Of a stretch of 64,000 nt of DNA, positions 8,395 through 17,671 are shown piece after piece. The translations under genes were made by a program, and so were the position numbers. This DNA comes from UBA9865 sp035647835 (GTDB taxonomy: Bacteria > Bacillota > Dethiobacteria > Dethiobacterales > Dethiobacteraceae). Below the pieces are notes generated by a model that was not told where the DNA came from, did not search any database, and saw only the letters and a program-made list of their open reading frames with translations. The stretch's first letter is position 1; every line of letters begins with the position of its first letter. The stretch covers positions 1 to 64,000 of the forward strand of contig DASRMS010000183.1 in the NCBI GenBank assembly GCA_035647835.1, written 5' to 3'.

Positions 8395-8567
8395 TATCAC
8401 TTTCACCTCCAGTTTATTTTGCAATAGTGTACAATCTCAGACATAATACACTTTTATGCTCAAAATAGTTACGATATACCCGTTTGTCTTACTGACAACA
8501 ACTAATTTGACTGGAGTAAGTGTTTATTTGATTAATGTTGGAAAATTCGCAACTTGTCCACGACTTA

Positions 8568-8596
8568 AACATACCATAATCTGCATTTGCTTGCAA
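8568..8596 (-). promoter_or_regulatory. Weak sigma-A-like promoter candidate
   Basis: TTGCAA and TATGTT are separated by 17 nt on the minus strand, each matching consensus at 4 of 6 positions. It would give a leader of roughly 165 nt before the corrinoid gene at 8394. Confidence 0.3.
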
Positions 8597-8673
8597 GAGT
8601 TTTCTGAATCTTTTATATTGGGCAATAAAGCAGATTAATCTGCCATGATGCGAAACTGGTTTTAGCTAAAGGA

Positions 8674-8711
8674 AAAGAGGATAGGCCTACTAGCAACGGC
8701 TTATCCTCTTT
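8674..8711 (-). terminator. Putative terminator of the penicillin-binding protein gene
   Basis: An inverted repeat AAAGAGGATA / TATCCTCTTT lies about 55 nt past the stop of the gene at 8765. The U-run is weak (TCCTTT), so efficiency is uncertain. Confidence 0.5.
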
Positions 8712-8764
8712 GTTTATCATGTATATTTAGTTATATTTGCTGTTCCTTATGCAAAAGCTGCTCT

Positions 8765-10738
8765 TTAAAACTCTCCGAGCCTGATAATCTGATTGGCAAT
8801 ATCGATTGCTTGACGGCTGTTCATGGTTGTGTCGCCATCAAGAGCAACGACAATTACATAATGATCAAAATAACACGCATACCACCCCAACTGCCTCTGT
8901 CCGGAAATTTCAGCCGTACCTGTTTTACCCTTTATGTCCAAACCTTCGAGATTGCCGGCACCAGCCACAGCACCTGGTTCCTGAATAGCTGCCCTAAGGG
9001 TCTCGTCTACTAATCTAATATTCTCCGGTGCATAGCCGGTATCAAGCCATGTTTGCGGCAATTCTCCTAAAAAAAACTGCGGTTTTGGGATAGTGCCATC
9101 TCCTCTGGGAAAAAGTGAAAACATTAAGGCTAAATGCAGAGGCGACATCTGTAGTTCTCCCTGGCCATAACCACTATCGGCCAGTAAAACATCAGAGAGC
9201 GGCTTTGTATTTATTTTGGAGCTGTGTACAGTTAAAGGAAAAGGAATCGTCTCTTCAAAGCCAAGCAGCTTGGCATGTCTGGTAAATTTATCTGCGCCCA
9301 GCTTCACGCTTAAAGCAGCAAAGTAGACATTATCCGAGTACACCATAGCTCTACGCAGATTAACGGCTCCGGCAGGTCTGCCGACCCGGGTCACATAATG
9401 GTTACCCCAGCCTGAACTTGCCTGCCATTTTTGCGGTGTATCCCAGCTTTCAGCAGGGTCAAAGATATTTTCTGCCAAAGCCATTAAGGCCGTAAATGGT
9501 TTAAAGGTTGATCCGGGTGGCATTTGACCCGTCAAGGCCCGATTGGCAAAGGGACTGTTTTTTTCTTGGAGTCTGCTGTATTGGGCCTGAGTAATACCCA
9601 AAGCAAATAAGTTACTGTCATAACCCGGATTACTGCCCATGGTTAGAACTTCACCGCTGATGCTGTCCAAGATAATAACTGAACCGGTTTGTTCAGCCAA
9701 TACCTTATCCGTTACAAACTGCAAATCACTGTCTAATGTAGTTATAAGATCCTCACCGTCAACTACTGCTGTTTCAGCCACCGTTGCCGCCGCGTTATTA
9801 GCTGCATCATATATTGTAATTGCAAAGCCAATTGTACCGGCAAGAGTCGTCTCGTATGCTGCTTCGAGACCTGTAAAACCGATATAATCACCTGCTCGAT
9901 AACCCAGGGGTCGTAAATCCTCTAATTTCTCTTTGGTTATCTCTGAAAGATAGCCAACCGTTTGCCCCAGTGTTGGCGGAACATCATAAACTCTGCCTTG
10001 AACCTGTTTAATCATGACACCCTGCAGAGCTAAAAACTGTTCACTCTTTTCCTGCCAGTAAGCCTCAGAAATTTTTTTGATGGGTACATACATCTCAGGC
10101 ATCACCCAAGACTGAGTGTAAGCTTTTTCTATTGCCTCCGGGCTCAATTCTAAAAGAGACGCCAAACTATTTAAGAGGAAATTCTCGTCACCAATTTTGC
10201 CTGGCACTACGCCTATTTCACGGACTGTGCCTGAATAAGCTAAAGGTTTATTGTTGCGATCTAAAATTGAGCCTCTTTGGGGAAAGTGACGTGTTACCCT
10301 CGCAGCGTAGGCTGCCTCTAAATCCGGAAATACGAGATTATGATCCCAAGCTAAAAACCAGCTTTCTTCGCCCTTATGTAATGTAGCCTGGTAATGATGA
10401 GAGAAACGTTCAACTGTACTTGTTTCAAACTCCAGGGTATAGCTAACTGTAACCTGCTCATCAACAATTTCACCAACCTCGACCTCGTGAATGGTAATTG
10501 CTTTAAGCCCAATACCGCTGGAAATATTATTATATCTGCTGATAAATGTATTTTCATCATGAATTGTTTTTGCCTCATCCGTTAATAACTGATACATTGA
10601 CTCGTATTCTTCGCTATTCCAGTGCTGGATGAATAACTCAATGATTTCATCCGGTTCGGGGAAGCTGCTGCCGGCACAACCCACAGCAATCAGCAGTATC
10701 ATTAAAATGTACATGAGGAAAAACAGTTTCTTTTTCAT
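8765..10738 (-). CDS. Class B penicillin-binding protein with MecA-N domain (lipoprotein)
   Basis: This 657-residue transpeptidase acts on the outer face of the membrane and cross-links peptidoglycan. A lipoprotein signal ends at IAVGC with Cys21. An NTF2-like MecA-N domain covers about residues 26-135, then a PBP dimerisation domain, then the transpeptidase domain with the active-site S410-T-F-K, the S468-D-N motif and K605-T-G-T. This is the layout of B. subtilis PBP3 (PbpC) and MecA. ATG 10738 has AGGAG upstream. The gene stands alone between the methyltransferase array and the sugar symporter. Reduced beta-lactam affinity is possible for MecA-like proteins but cannot be read from sequence. 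Confidence 0.93.
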   Translation of the reverse strand: MKKKLFFLMYILMILLIAVGCAGSSFPEPDEIIELFIQHWNSEEYESMYQLLTDEAKTIHDENTFISRYNNISSGIGLKAITIHEVEVGEIVDEQVTVSYTLEFETSTVERFSHHYQATLHKGEESWFLAWDHNLVFPDLEAAYAARVTRHFPQRGSILDRNNKPLAYSGTVREIGVVPGKIGDENFLLNSLASLLELSPEAIEKAYTQSWVMPEMYVPIKKISEAYWQEKSEQFLALQGVMIKQVQGRVYDVPPTLGQTVGYLSEITKEKLEDLRPLGYRAGDYIGFTGLEAAYETTLAGTIGFAITIYDAANNAAATVAETAVVDGEDLITTLDSDLQFVTDKVLAEQTGSVIILDSISGEVLTMGSNPGYDSNLFALGITQAQYSRLQEKNSPFANRALTGQMPPGSTFKPFTALMALAENIFDPAESWDTPQKWQASSGWGNHYVTRVGRPAGAVNLRRAMVYSDNVYFAALSVKLGADKFTRHAKLLGFEETIPFPLTVHSSKINTKPLSDVLLADSGYGQGELQMSPLHLALMFSLFPRGDGTIPKPQFFLGELPQTWLDTGYAPENIRLVDETLRAAIQEPGAVAGAGNLEGLDIKGKTGTAEISGQRQLGWYACYFDHYVIVVALDGDTTMNSRQAIDIANQIIRLGEF

Positions 10739-10768
10739 TTACCATCAACTCCTAAAGTAATTCCCTTC

Positions 10769-10774
10769 ATTATA
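10769..10774 (-). promoter_or_regulatory. Candidate -10 box for the penicillin-binding protein gene
   Basis: A perfect TATAAT lies about 30 nt before the start codon; no good -35 hexamer is found at the usual distance. Confidence 0.35.
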
Positions 10775-10865
10775 TAAGTAACAATTTCTACAGCATACTG
10801 AAATCTCCTTCAAAACACACAGGTACGTCATTCAAGAACCCTAGAGAAGTTTCACGGCAAATAAA

Positions 10866-10902
10866 CAGCCCAACTGCCAGTTAAAGACTCGCGGTTGGGC
10901 TG
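10866..10902 (-). terminator. Putative terminator of the GPH symporter gene
   Basis: The stem CAGCCCAAC / GTTGGGCTG is followed by TTTATTT on the minus strand and by a longer T-run on the plus strand, so it may work in both directions. Confidence 0.55.
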
Positions 10903-11013
10903 TTGAGTATTTTTTTCAGCTAAAGGCAGCCTTTCCCCCGTGCTTGGAGCCACAGGACACAAGGGTTTCCTAAGCTGTGCTTACTCCAATACTACGGTGG
11001 AAACGCAAGCTGA

Positions 11014-12420
11014 CTAAACTCCCGCTTGTGAAGCTGAGTCAGCTTCTCTGTTAGCACGAAGTTGATTTTGCATGTTTAGTACAGTCTCAATAGTAAGCTT
11101 GTTAAAGAGAGTTGTTATCACAAGGGCAACGGCAATAAAAAGCATCGGTACTAAATGAATAATAGCACGAATATTGGCAGCCAATTGCGGAGTATACTCC
11201 ATCTCCGCTACATAGCCGATTGCTGCAAGAGAGAAGCCAATCACACCACTGGAAACAATTTTGCCTAGTTTGGGAGAAAGGTTAGTTAGATTCATGATAA
11301 ATGGCGTGGCAACTTTGCCTGTCTTAAGTTCTCCATAGTCGCAGCAGTCCGAGAACATGGCAAATGAAATCCCCATCATAAAGGAAACGCCGACCTGATT
11401 GATGCCCATAAAAATAATAAATGTGATTAAATCTCGGGCAAAGAGATAAGCCAGTGTGTGTCCAACTAAACAAAGGACTAAACCTGCCGTATAGATATGC
11501 CTTTTATCCATGTACTTACTGACAAGTTGAACCAGCAGAGATGCTACGACACCTATCACGGCTATGGAGGACATGAAAACAGGCATTAAGGACATGTTTT
11601 GTATAATATAACGGAAGTAATAGGCAATAGTGTAGGTTAAGGCAAAAGCAGCGACATTGCGGGCAGTTTCGCCAAAAATCAAAGCCAGCAGCGGGGGACT
11701 CTTAAAAAGCTGCTGCAGCATTTCTTTGCCTGATATATTACTTTTCTTTTGCTGTGCCGCACTTTGGGAGTTATTACGGGTTTCATAGGGTTCCGTGACT
11801 TTAAATACAAGCCAAAACATAGTTAACATGACAGAGGAAAGAACTAGTGAAGTAAAGGTATAGCCGCGAACTGCCGGCACGGTCGCACCTCTGGCAGTAA
11901 AAAAGAGCAGCATCGGCATGGAGATTGCGCCAAAAATAAAGCGGCTAATGGAGCTGAACTGTAATCTTCTGATGGAAAGGATGGCTCTATCTTCAGGAGT
12001 TTTGCCCAAAATAGGCAGGATTGCACTAAGCGCACCAAAAGAGAGATTGTATGAGCCATGGGCGATAGTATAAATAATGATGATCCAAAGGTAACGAAAT
12101 ACTCCTTCTAAAGGCGGATTAGTAAAAATTAGCGTAAATGTGATTAAGGTGATGGGTGGCCCAATCAGCATCCAAGAACGGTTTTTGCCCCACGGTAGGT
12201 TTGATTTTTGCATAATTACACCGGCGGTTGGCACAGTTAACATATCAAATAAGTTCAAAACCATCATCAGCGTAGCCATCACAGCGGCAGGCATCAATAG
12301 TACATCGGTTAGAAAAAAGGCATAGTAGTTCGAGGTCATACTGACCATGAGCGAGAAACCTAAATTAGCAAGTCCATAGGTATTAACAACTACATTTGTA
12401 ACTCTTTGCGGTGCTGACAT
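11014..12420 (-). CDS. GPH/MelB-type MFS cation symporter
   Basis: This 468-residue protein has about twelve hydrophobic segments and resembles the glycoside-pentoside-hexuronide:cation symporter family (MelB, XylP, UidB), for example the N-terminal block NYYAFFLTDV and the loop PWGKNRSWMLIGPP between the second and third segments. Members import sugars or glucuronides with Na+ or H+. ATG 12420 has an AAGGAGGAG SD. No sugar catabolic gene is nearby, so the cargo is open; with the methyltransferase array 3 kb away on the same strand, a methylated or methoxylated substrate is one possibility (inference). It appears to be transcribed alone. Confidence 0.85.
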   Translation of the reverse strand: MSAPQRVTNVVVNTYGLANLGFSLMVSMTSNYYAFFLTDVLLMPAAVMATLMMVLNLFDMLTVPTAGVIMQKSNLPWGKNRSWMLIGPPITLITFTLIFTNPPLEGVFRYLWIIIIYTIAHGSYNLSFGALSAILPILGKTPEDRAILSIRRLQFSSISRFIFGAISMPMLLFFTARGATVPAVRGYTFTSLVLSSVMLTMFWLVFKVTEPYETRNNSQSAAQQKKSNISGKEMLQQLFKSPPLLALIFGETARNVAAFALTYTIAYYFRYIIQNMSLMPVFMSSIAVIGVVASLLVQLVSKYMDKRHIYTAGLVLCLVGHTLAYLFARDLITFIIFMGINQVGVSFMMGISFAMFSDCCDYGELKTGKVATPFIMNLTNLSPKLGKIVSSGVIGFSLAAIGYVAEMEYTPQLAANIRAIIHLVPMLFIAVALVITTLFNKLTIETVLNMQNQLRANREADSASQAGV

Positions 12421-12557
12421 CTTATTCTCCTCCTTGTTTGAGCATGAACCACAACTTCCTGACGATCGTTCCTTAAGGCAACAGCACTCATTATTGGAAA
12501 AAAACTATTACTAAGGTATAGGAAGTACTTATATTAGCGCGAATGTTAGATAATTCG

Positions 12558-12586
12558 ATATTATCACACCATTTAGGCGATGTAAA
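12558..12586 (-). promoter_or_regulatory. Sigma-A-like promoter candidate for the GPH symporter
   Basis: TTTACA (5 of 6) and TAATAT (4 of 6) are separated by 17 nt on the minus strand, about 140 nt before the start codon at 12420. Confidence 0.45.
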
Positions 12587-12676
12587 CTGTGTTTCCAGGC
12601 TTCTTTTGGCCTAACAGCATCACAGCACTGATGTAAAGGATACAATATTTCTGCTCTGTTAATTCTAGATAAATGT

Positions 12677-12711
12677 AAAAATGAGCAGACACATCATGCC
12701 TGCTCATTTTT
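12677..12711 (-). terminator. Intrinsic terminator of the formamidase operon
   Basis: A 12-bp stem (AAAAATGAGCAG / CTGCTCATTTTT) overlaps the stop codon of the UroD-like remnant and is followed by U-rich sequence on the minus strand. Confidence 0.8.
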
Positions 12712-13111
12712 AGGGAAATCTCTCGTACTTTTGGTAAAAGGTACGGCCATAATTATCTGCTTCCTCGTTTAACCATTTTACTCGTTCGGGATTTCTTTCG
12801 GTAGCGCCACTGCACCAGAAAACATACCTGCCTGTTGGTGCATAGGAATCTAAAGCCAGCCGCACCGATGCTCGTACCGCTTCTTCATCTGAATCAGTCT
12901 GATTCCCCGGGCCAAAAGCGTCCCAGCCACCGATACAGACAATGCCGTAATCCCGCTTGTCCTTTTCAATATCATTAAAGACTTGGAAAGGTTGAATCAC
13001 TGAAACACCCATGTCTACAGAATCAGCAATTAAAGGATCAACATAACCATCAACATGGGCGGCGTTTACTGTTAATAAGCGCTGAAAATCTTTACTATCT
13101 AAACTTAGCGG
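12710..13111 (-). pseudogene. C-terminal remnant of a UroD-superfamily gene
   Basis: An open frame reads through about 130 codons ending at 12710, and its translation matches the C-terminal part of UroD-superfamily proteins: NAAHVDGYVDP, then VIQPFQVFNDI, then YGIVCIGGWD. The only ATG is at 13012, in the middle of the conserved region and without a good SD. Upstream, the frame runs into the end of the formamidase gene with no start codon, so the N-terminal two thirds of the enzyme is missing. It belongs to a different UroD subfamily from the array at 0-8 kb, because it lacks HTCIMGG. It is probably a deletion remnant left behind the formamidase; a working 100-residue protein is less likely. 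Confidence 0.7.
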
Positions 13112-13116
13112 GAAGT

Positions 13117-14031
13117 TTAAGAAGCACCAATTCCCGCAAAACCTAACTGTGCAAGTACAGCTTTCGGAAACTCAAAGCGAATAGTGAGCTCCGGGTCCAC
13201 AACTTGACAGAACTTCAAGTTGCCCACAAGGCTCATCAAACGGCCGGCATCCCCTTGGCTCAAACCGACGATACCCGTCAAGAAATCGAACATGTTATCC
13301 ACGGCCTCTTTGAGCGCTTTGTCCGAGGTTTTTGCTGTGGCAATGGTCGCATATAGCTCGGCGGTCTCAACAAAAGGTGTCGGCAGCTGCGGCTCATCCA
13401 CTACAGCGGCCGCAAGGGTGATCTGTGCCGGTGTTTCGGCTCCACAGACCAAAACCTCACCATCGCCCATCAAGGCGTGGGCATCACCGCAGCCAAACAG
13501 TCCGTCATCGACAGCAGCGTGCAGGTAAAGCGAGGCGCCCTCACCGATTAAGTTGCAATCCATATTGCCGCCGTGTTTGCCCGGTGTGCCATTGGGGATG
13601 CTTCCTTCCTGCGGGGCCAAGCCGATTACACCAATCATTGGTTTTAACGGCAAATGCAAGTCCCCCTTCTCCGTCGAGACGGAGAGCACGCCATTATCAT
13701 TGTCCATCACCCGCGTTGAAGCCTCAGTGATACCGCTAACCATTCCGGCGCCGGGAATAGTGGTCATGACTGATTTACCAGTCATCTCCAGCTTCTTGAT
13801 GTCGATACGAACCAGATCGCCAGGTTTAACACCTTCGATTGCGACTGGCCCGGTTGCAGGATTGATTCGATCCCAATCCAATTTATCTAGGGTGTCTGCA
13901 TCGGAGCTCAATTGGTTGGCAAAGCAATCACAGGTATTAAGTATAAACTCCTCATGTTGGGCGACCATCAAAAGGGGCTTCAGGGTCGGTGCAAAGGCGT
14001 AGAATACCTGATCATGATTTAGTAATTTCAT
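13117..14031 (-). CDS. Acetamidase/formamidase family protein
   Basis: This 304-residue enzyme belongs to the FmdA/AmdA family, which hydrolyses formamide, acetamide or related short amides to ammonia and the acid in the cytoplasm. Family features visible are the GKHGGNMD motif near residue 155 and GCGDAHALMGDGEV near residue 180. ATG 14031 overlaps the stop of the permease gene (ATGA), with an AGGAGGAAGAG SD. Coupling to a Liv/Fmd/Urt-type ABC importer resembles known amide-uptake operons, so the transporter probably supplies its substrate. It is the last intact gene of the operon. Confidence 0.9.
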   Translation of the reverse strand: MKLLNHDQVFYAFAPTLKPLLMVAQHEEFILNTCDCFANQLSSDADTLDKLDWDRINPATGPVAIEGVKPGDLVRIDIKKLEMTGKSVMTTIPGAGMVSGITEASTRVMDNDNGVLSVSTEKGDLHLPLKPMIGVIGLAPQEGSIPNGTPGKHGGNMDCNLIGEGASLYLHAAVDDGLFGCGDAHALMGDGEVLVCGAETPAQITLAAAVVDEPQLPTPFVETAELYATIATAKTSDKALKEAVDNMFDFLTGIVGLSQGDAGRLMSLVGNLKFCQVVDPELTIRFEFPKAVLAQLGFAGIGAS

Positions 14032-15176
14032 GCCTCTTCCTCCTGTTTCTTATTTTTTATCATTTTATCTCTCTTTTTCGAACCGCTGGGTAATCTGCGT
14101 TTGATGCTTTGCCAGGTTAGCTCTCTCCCACCGGTGATACCGTCCGCCTGCCAGACCAAAAATATGATCATCATAATAGCAACGACGATTTCTGTCGAAC
14201 CAGATGCTTCAAAGCCGCTCCTGGTGAGAAACAGCTCAGCTTGCCGTAAGCCCTGCCGTAACAGAGTAACTAAGAGCGTCCCGAAAAAGGCTCCCGAGAC
14301 AGACATTGAGCCGCCTATTACCAGCATGGAAAGGATCAGAAAAAGCTCACTCATATAAAAGGAAGAGGCGGTAATCGACAGAATGTAGTGTGAATATAGG
14401 CCACCAGCAAGGCCGCCGATACATGCGCTTATCACATAACCAAAATAGCGCACCGCGACGAAGTTGATCCCGCTGGAGCGGGCGGCATGACGATCATCAC
14501 GGGTTGCCCGCAGCTTCAAACCGAGAGACGATTCCTTAAAATAATAGACAGCGATGATCACGAGCACCGCTACTCCGAGCGCTACCCAGAGGGTAGTCAG
14601 ACGCTGCGTCCCGCCAAGAGTGAAGGTTCTCGGACCATTAGTTACTTGTGACCATTGGGAAAGCATCACATTGATCACAATTAGCAGCGCAAACTGAGTG
14701 ATCGCTCCAACCGCATCGGATAGGCGCATCATGGGCCACGCAACGATGGCTGCTACGATCATTGCCACCACGGCCCCAGCTGCCAGCGCTAGGGGAAAGG
14801 GTAAGTGCAGATTGATTAAAAAAGGATACATCGTAGGAATTTGCATAGCTTTGACTGCCGGCGTCATAGAGAAGATCGCCGAGGTAAAAGCTCCGATACC
14901 CACATAGCCGACATAACTCCAATTCAAAATTCCAGAGTTACCCATGTAAAGCTGAAAACCAAGCGTCATAATCAGCGTAATGGTAGCGGCAGTAAAGATG
15001 TCCTCAATAAAGGGGATGTTTAGCCACCAAATAAAGAAGCCAATGGCTGTAAGAATAAAGATAAGGAAAACCACCGTTGAAGATTTGCGGGTAAAGTCAA
15101 AGTATTCGATAAAATCTCTTACGGCAGACCGCTTATTGCTCTCCTGTTTGGGGGAAAAACTCTTCGCTGAATTCAT
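14028..15176 (-). CDS. ABC permease, LivM type
   Basis: This 382-residue inner-membrane permease has about ten hydrophobic segments and the LivM-family core, for example GYVGIGAFTSA and LGLKLRATRDDRHAARSSGI, the cytoplasmic loop that contacts the ATPase. A Lys-rich tail ends the protein. It pairs with the LivH-type permease encoded just upstream. Starts at ATG 15176 behind GGAGGAG and overlaps the previous stop by 4 nt. The transporter is of the hydrophobic amino acid family, which also includes urea and short-chain amide importers. Confidence 0.92.
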   Translation of the reverse strand: MNSAKSFSPKQESNKRSAVRDFIEYFDFTRKSSTVVFLIFILTAIGFFIWWLNIPFIEDIFTAATITLIMTLGFQLYMGNSGILNWSYVGYVGIGAFTSAIFSMTPAVKAMQIPTMYPFLINLHLPFPLALAAGAVVAMIVAAIVAWPMMRLSDAVGAITQFALLIVINVMLSQWSQVTNGPRTFTLGGTQRLTTLWVALGVAVLVIIAVYYFKESSLGLKLRATRDDRHAARSSGINFVAVRYFGYVISACIGGLAGGLYSHYILSITASSFYMSELFLILSMLVIGGSMSVSGAFFGTLLVTLLRQGLRQAELFLTRSGFEASGSTEIVVAIMMIIFLVWQADGITGGRELTWQSIKRRLPSGSKKRDKMIKNKKQEEEA

Positions 15177-16075
15177 CCTACACGCTCCTCCTGGTAGTTG
15201 CCACGCAGCAGTCCCTCGGGTTTAAGTACGAGAAATGCTATGACGATTGCGAACATAAAAGCATCACGGAAGGACAGTAACGAGGAAGGAAGTGTTAGCG
15301 AGAGAACGTTAGCTATAAGTGCGTAGACAAACCCGCCCACCACTGACCCGGGTAGTGAATGCATGCCACCGATGACCACAGCAATAAAGCCGATCAGCAA
15401 GGGTGTCGCGCCCATCATGGGTTCAACGGAGCCTGTGCGCGCAGACCAAAAAATAGCTACCACGCCGGCTAGAAAACCGCTGATGATGAAAGCTACCGAA
15501 ATCATGAGATTTGCTGGTACGCCCATCAGACGAGCAGTGACAAAGTTCTCGGAGGCGCCGCGCATCGCCACACCTAGTGTAGTATATTTCATGATAAGCA
15601 CAAGGGCTGTCAGCAGCACAACGGTAGTCCCGATAATCAGGAGGTTGCGCAGCGGCGTGATCACCCCGAGTATCTGAATATTCATATTGAAAAATGCCGG
15701 AATAGGTACAGCTTTGGAACGCGGGCTGATCCCTAATTGAAAGAGGCGCTGCAAGATAACGCTTACCGCAAAAGAGGTGACCAGCAAGGCGTCCAGTGAA
15801 CGTTCACGAAAGGCCCGGAAGGCTACCAGTTCGCTTAAGAAACCGACTGCTACGCCGGAGGCAATACCCAATAGAAAAACCACTGGCCAGGGCAGACTGG
15901 TGAAAGCACCAAGGAAATACAAAACATAGGCACTTACGGTAATAAATTCGCCATAGGCATAGTTGACCAATTGACAAATGCCAAAGACAAATACCAGACC
16001 CAAAGAGATCAAGGCGTAGAGACTGCCCATGCTTAGTACGTTGATGGCAAACTCAAGCAATATTTCTGCATTCAT
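15173..16075 (-). CDS. ABC permease, LivH type
   Basis: This 300-residue integral membrane protein is the second permease of the HAAT-family importer, with the family stretches SLGLVFVFGICQLVNYAYGE near the N-terminus and TLGVAMRGASEN in the ATPase-contact loop. ATG 16075 has GGAGGAGATG upstream and shares one base with the stop of the preceding ATPase gene. It forms the membrane channel together with the LivM-type subunit. Confidence 0.92.
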   Translation of the reverse strand: MNAEILLEFAINVLSMGSLYALISLGLVFVFGICQLVNYAYGEFITVSAYVLYFLGAFTSLPWPVVFLLGIASGVAVGFLSELVAFRAFRERSLDALLVTSFAVSVILQRLFQLGISPRSKAVPIPAFFNMNIQILGVITPLRNLLIIGTTVVLLTALVLIMKYTTLGVAMRGASENFVTARLMGVPANLMISVAFIISGFLAGVVAIFWSARTGSVEPMMGATPLLIGFIAVVIGGMHSLPGSVVGGFVYALIANVLSLTLPSSLLSFRDAFMFAIVIAFLVLKPEGLLRGNYQEERVG

Positions 16076-16812
16076 TAGACATCTCCTCCATTCTGGCCGC
16101 CAAGATACACCGATGTGATATCCACGCTGCCCTCGAGGTCCTGAGGTCGGCCGGAATATTCAATTTTTCCGTTGGACAACAAATAAGCACGGTCGGCGAT
16201 GCCGAGAGCTCTTTGGGCATTCTGCTCAACCAGCAGGATGGTGATGCCGCGGGACTTGAGCTCAATGATCAGCTCGAAAATTTGATCAACAAGCGCGGGT
16301 GAAAGACCCAGTGACGGCTCGTCCATCATCAGCAGATCGGGATTTGAAATCAATCCGCGCGCGATTGCCAGCATTTGCTGTTCGCCGCCGGAAAGCAGAC
16401 CGCCGGCCTGATGATAACGTTCTTTCAGAATGGGAAACAGGGTGAATAAATCCTCTAGGTCTGCGGCGTAACTCTTGTCTAAACGACGTCCAAAGGCACC
16501 GATGCGCAGATTCTCCTCTACCGTAAGCGACGGGAAAATCTCGCGACCTTCCGGCACTAGGGCCATGCCAAGTTTATGGAGATGTTCCGGCTTACTGCCC
16601 GTGACGTCTTTGCCCTTAAAGCGAATGCTGCCCGATCGGGGCTTCAGCACACCTGCTATTGCCTTTAAGACAGTTGATTTGCCAGCACCGTTGACACCGC
16701 AGATGCTCACCAATTCACCTTGATGGACTTCCATACAGATCCCGTGGAGAGCCTGTATGGAACCGTAGGCCACGTAAAGATCCGAGATTTCAAGAACCGG
16801 GTTATTTGTCAT
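16075..16812 (-). CDS. ABC ATPase, LivF type
   Basis: This 245-residue ATPase has Walker A GVNGAGKST, the signature LSGGEQQMLAIARGL and Walker B LLMMDEPS, with the LivF-type ending that hydrolyses ATP to drive import. ATG 16812 overlaps the stop of the LivG-type gene (ATGA). It works as a heterodimer with the LivG-type ATPase. Confidence 0.93.
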   Translation of the reverse strand: MTNNPVLEISDLYVAYGSIQALHGICMEVHQGELVSICGVNGAGKSTVLKAIAGVLKPRSGSIRFKGKDVTGSKPEHLHKLGMALVPEGREIFPSLTVEENLRIGAFGRRLDKSYAADLEDLFTLFPILKERYHQAGGLLSGGEQQMLAIARGLISNPDLLMMDEPSLGLSPALVDQIFELIIELKSRGITILLVEQNAQRALGIADRAYLLSNGKIEYSGRPQDLEGSVDITSVYLGGQNGGDV

Positions 16813-17540
16813 GATGCAGCACTCCCCAAATACGCCTTCACAACCTCTGGATTTTTACGTACATCCTCGGGTATACCCTCGGCGATGGTTTTTCCATAGT
16901 TCAACACGTGCAGGCGGTTGCAAAGGTTCATAATTAAACTCATATCATGATCAACGATGATGATGCCAATCTTCTTGTTGTCGGGCATCGATCTCAAGAG
17001 AGACAACAGCCCATCCGTTTCCTCTTCGTTCAGGCCAGCCGCCGGTTCGTCAAGCAGCAGGAATTTCGGCTGTGCTGCCAAGGCGCGCGCAATCTCCAGC
17101 AAACGCTGATCGCGAAATGTCAAGCCAGAAGCAGGCAGATCGATCTTATCGCCCAGTCCCAGTTCCCCTAATAGTGCGACTGCTAGGTGTGCCGCTTCAC
17201 GGCGTTTTGTACCCACACCAATGGCACCAATCATAGCATTTTCGAGACAGCTGAGGTTCTGGAAGATTCGGATAGTCTGATAGGTGCGTACTAAACCATA
17301 GAAAGGAACCCGATAGGCGGGCTCATCGCCAATATTGTGGTTATCAAGCAATATCTGTCCACTGTCCTTGGCCAGCATGCCTGTCATCAGATTTATCAAT
17401 GTTGTTTTGCCTGAACCATTCGGCCCAATCAGGCCAAGGATCTCGCCAGTCTCAAGGTGCAAGCTGACATCATCTACAGCTTTCAGGCCGGCAAAAGACT
17501 TGCTTAGCGCTCTCACGAAGAAGGTAGATTTACTTTCCAT
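16809..17540 (-). CDS. ABC ATPase, LivG type
   Basis: This ATPase has Walker A GPNGSGKTT and Walker B FLLLDEPAAGLN; the usual LSGGQ is degenerate (LTFRDQRLLEIARAL), as is common in LivG proteins. I place the start at ATG 17540, 9 nt after GGAG; a GTG at 17558 is in frame but overlaps the SD. A long hairpin lies just upstream, separating it from the SBP gene. Confidence 0.9.
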   Translation of the reverse strand: MESKSTFFVRALSKSFAGLKAVDDVSLHLETGEILGLIGPNGSGKTTLINLMTGMLAKDSGQILLDNHNIGDEPAYRVPFYGLVRTYQTIRIFQNLSCLENAMIGAIGVGTKRREAAHLAVALLGELGLGDKIDLPASGLTFRDQRLLEIARALAAQPKFLLLDEPAAGLNEEETDGLLSLLRSMPDNKKIGIIIVDHDMSLIMNLCNRLHVLNYGKTIAEGIPEDVRKNPEVVKAYLGSAAS

Positions 17541-17559
17541 AATGTCACTCTCCAACACT

Positions 17560-17591
17560 GCAAGCGTGCTCTATCAATAGAACACGCTTGC
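17560..17591 (-). promoter_or_regulatory. Hairpin between SBP and LivG genes
   Basis: GCAAGCGTG / CACGCTTGC forms a 9-bp stem that continues with TCTAT / ATAGA after one mismatch. It lies just before the livG SD, with no U-run. Such hairpins often protect the abundant SBP mRNA or reduce read-through, giving more SBP than membrane subunits (inference). Confidence 0.55.
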
Positions 17592-17671
17592 CTTTTATCT
17601 CAAACGCTGTTTTGTCAATTATATCTTAATCTACACATGAGTATCTCAATCGATCTAACTTTTAGTGGGTC

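Larger units (their letters stand above)
8395..8764. other. Intergenic region upstream of methyltransferase array
   Basis: No gene is visible in these 370 bases. They hold the SD of the corrinoid gene, a weak promoter candidate (8568-8596) and, near the other end, the hairpin that probably ends the penicillin-binding protein transcript. I saw no riboswitch consensus here. Confidence 0.5.

Noticed and set aside
10866..10902. Hairpin as terminator of a plus-strand gene
   Set aside because: The plus-strand T-run is good, but there is no supported plus-strand gene upstream; I assign it to the symporter on the minus strand.
16947..17171. Plus-strand open frames opposite the ABC transporter operon
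   Set aside because: All lie within strongly conserved minus-strand genes and lack SDs or homology; they are shadows.
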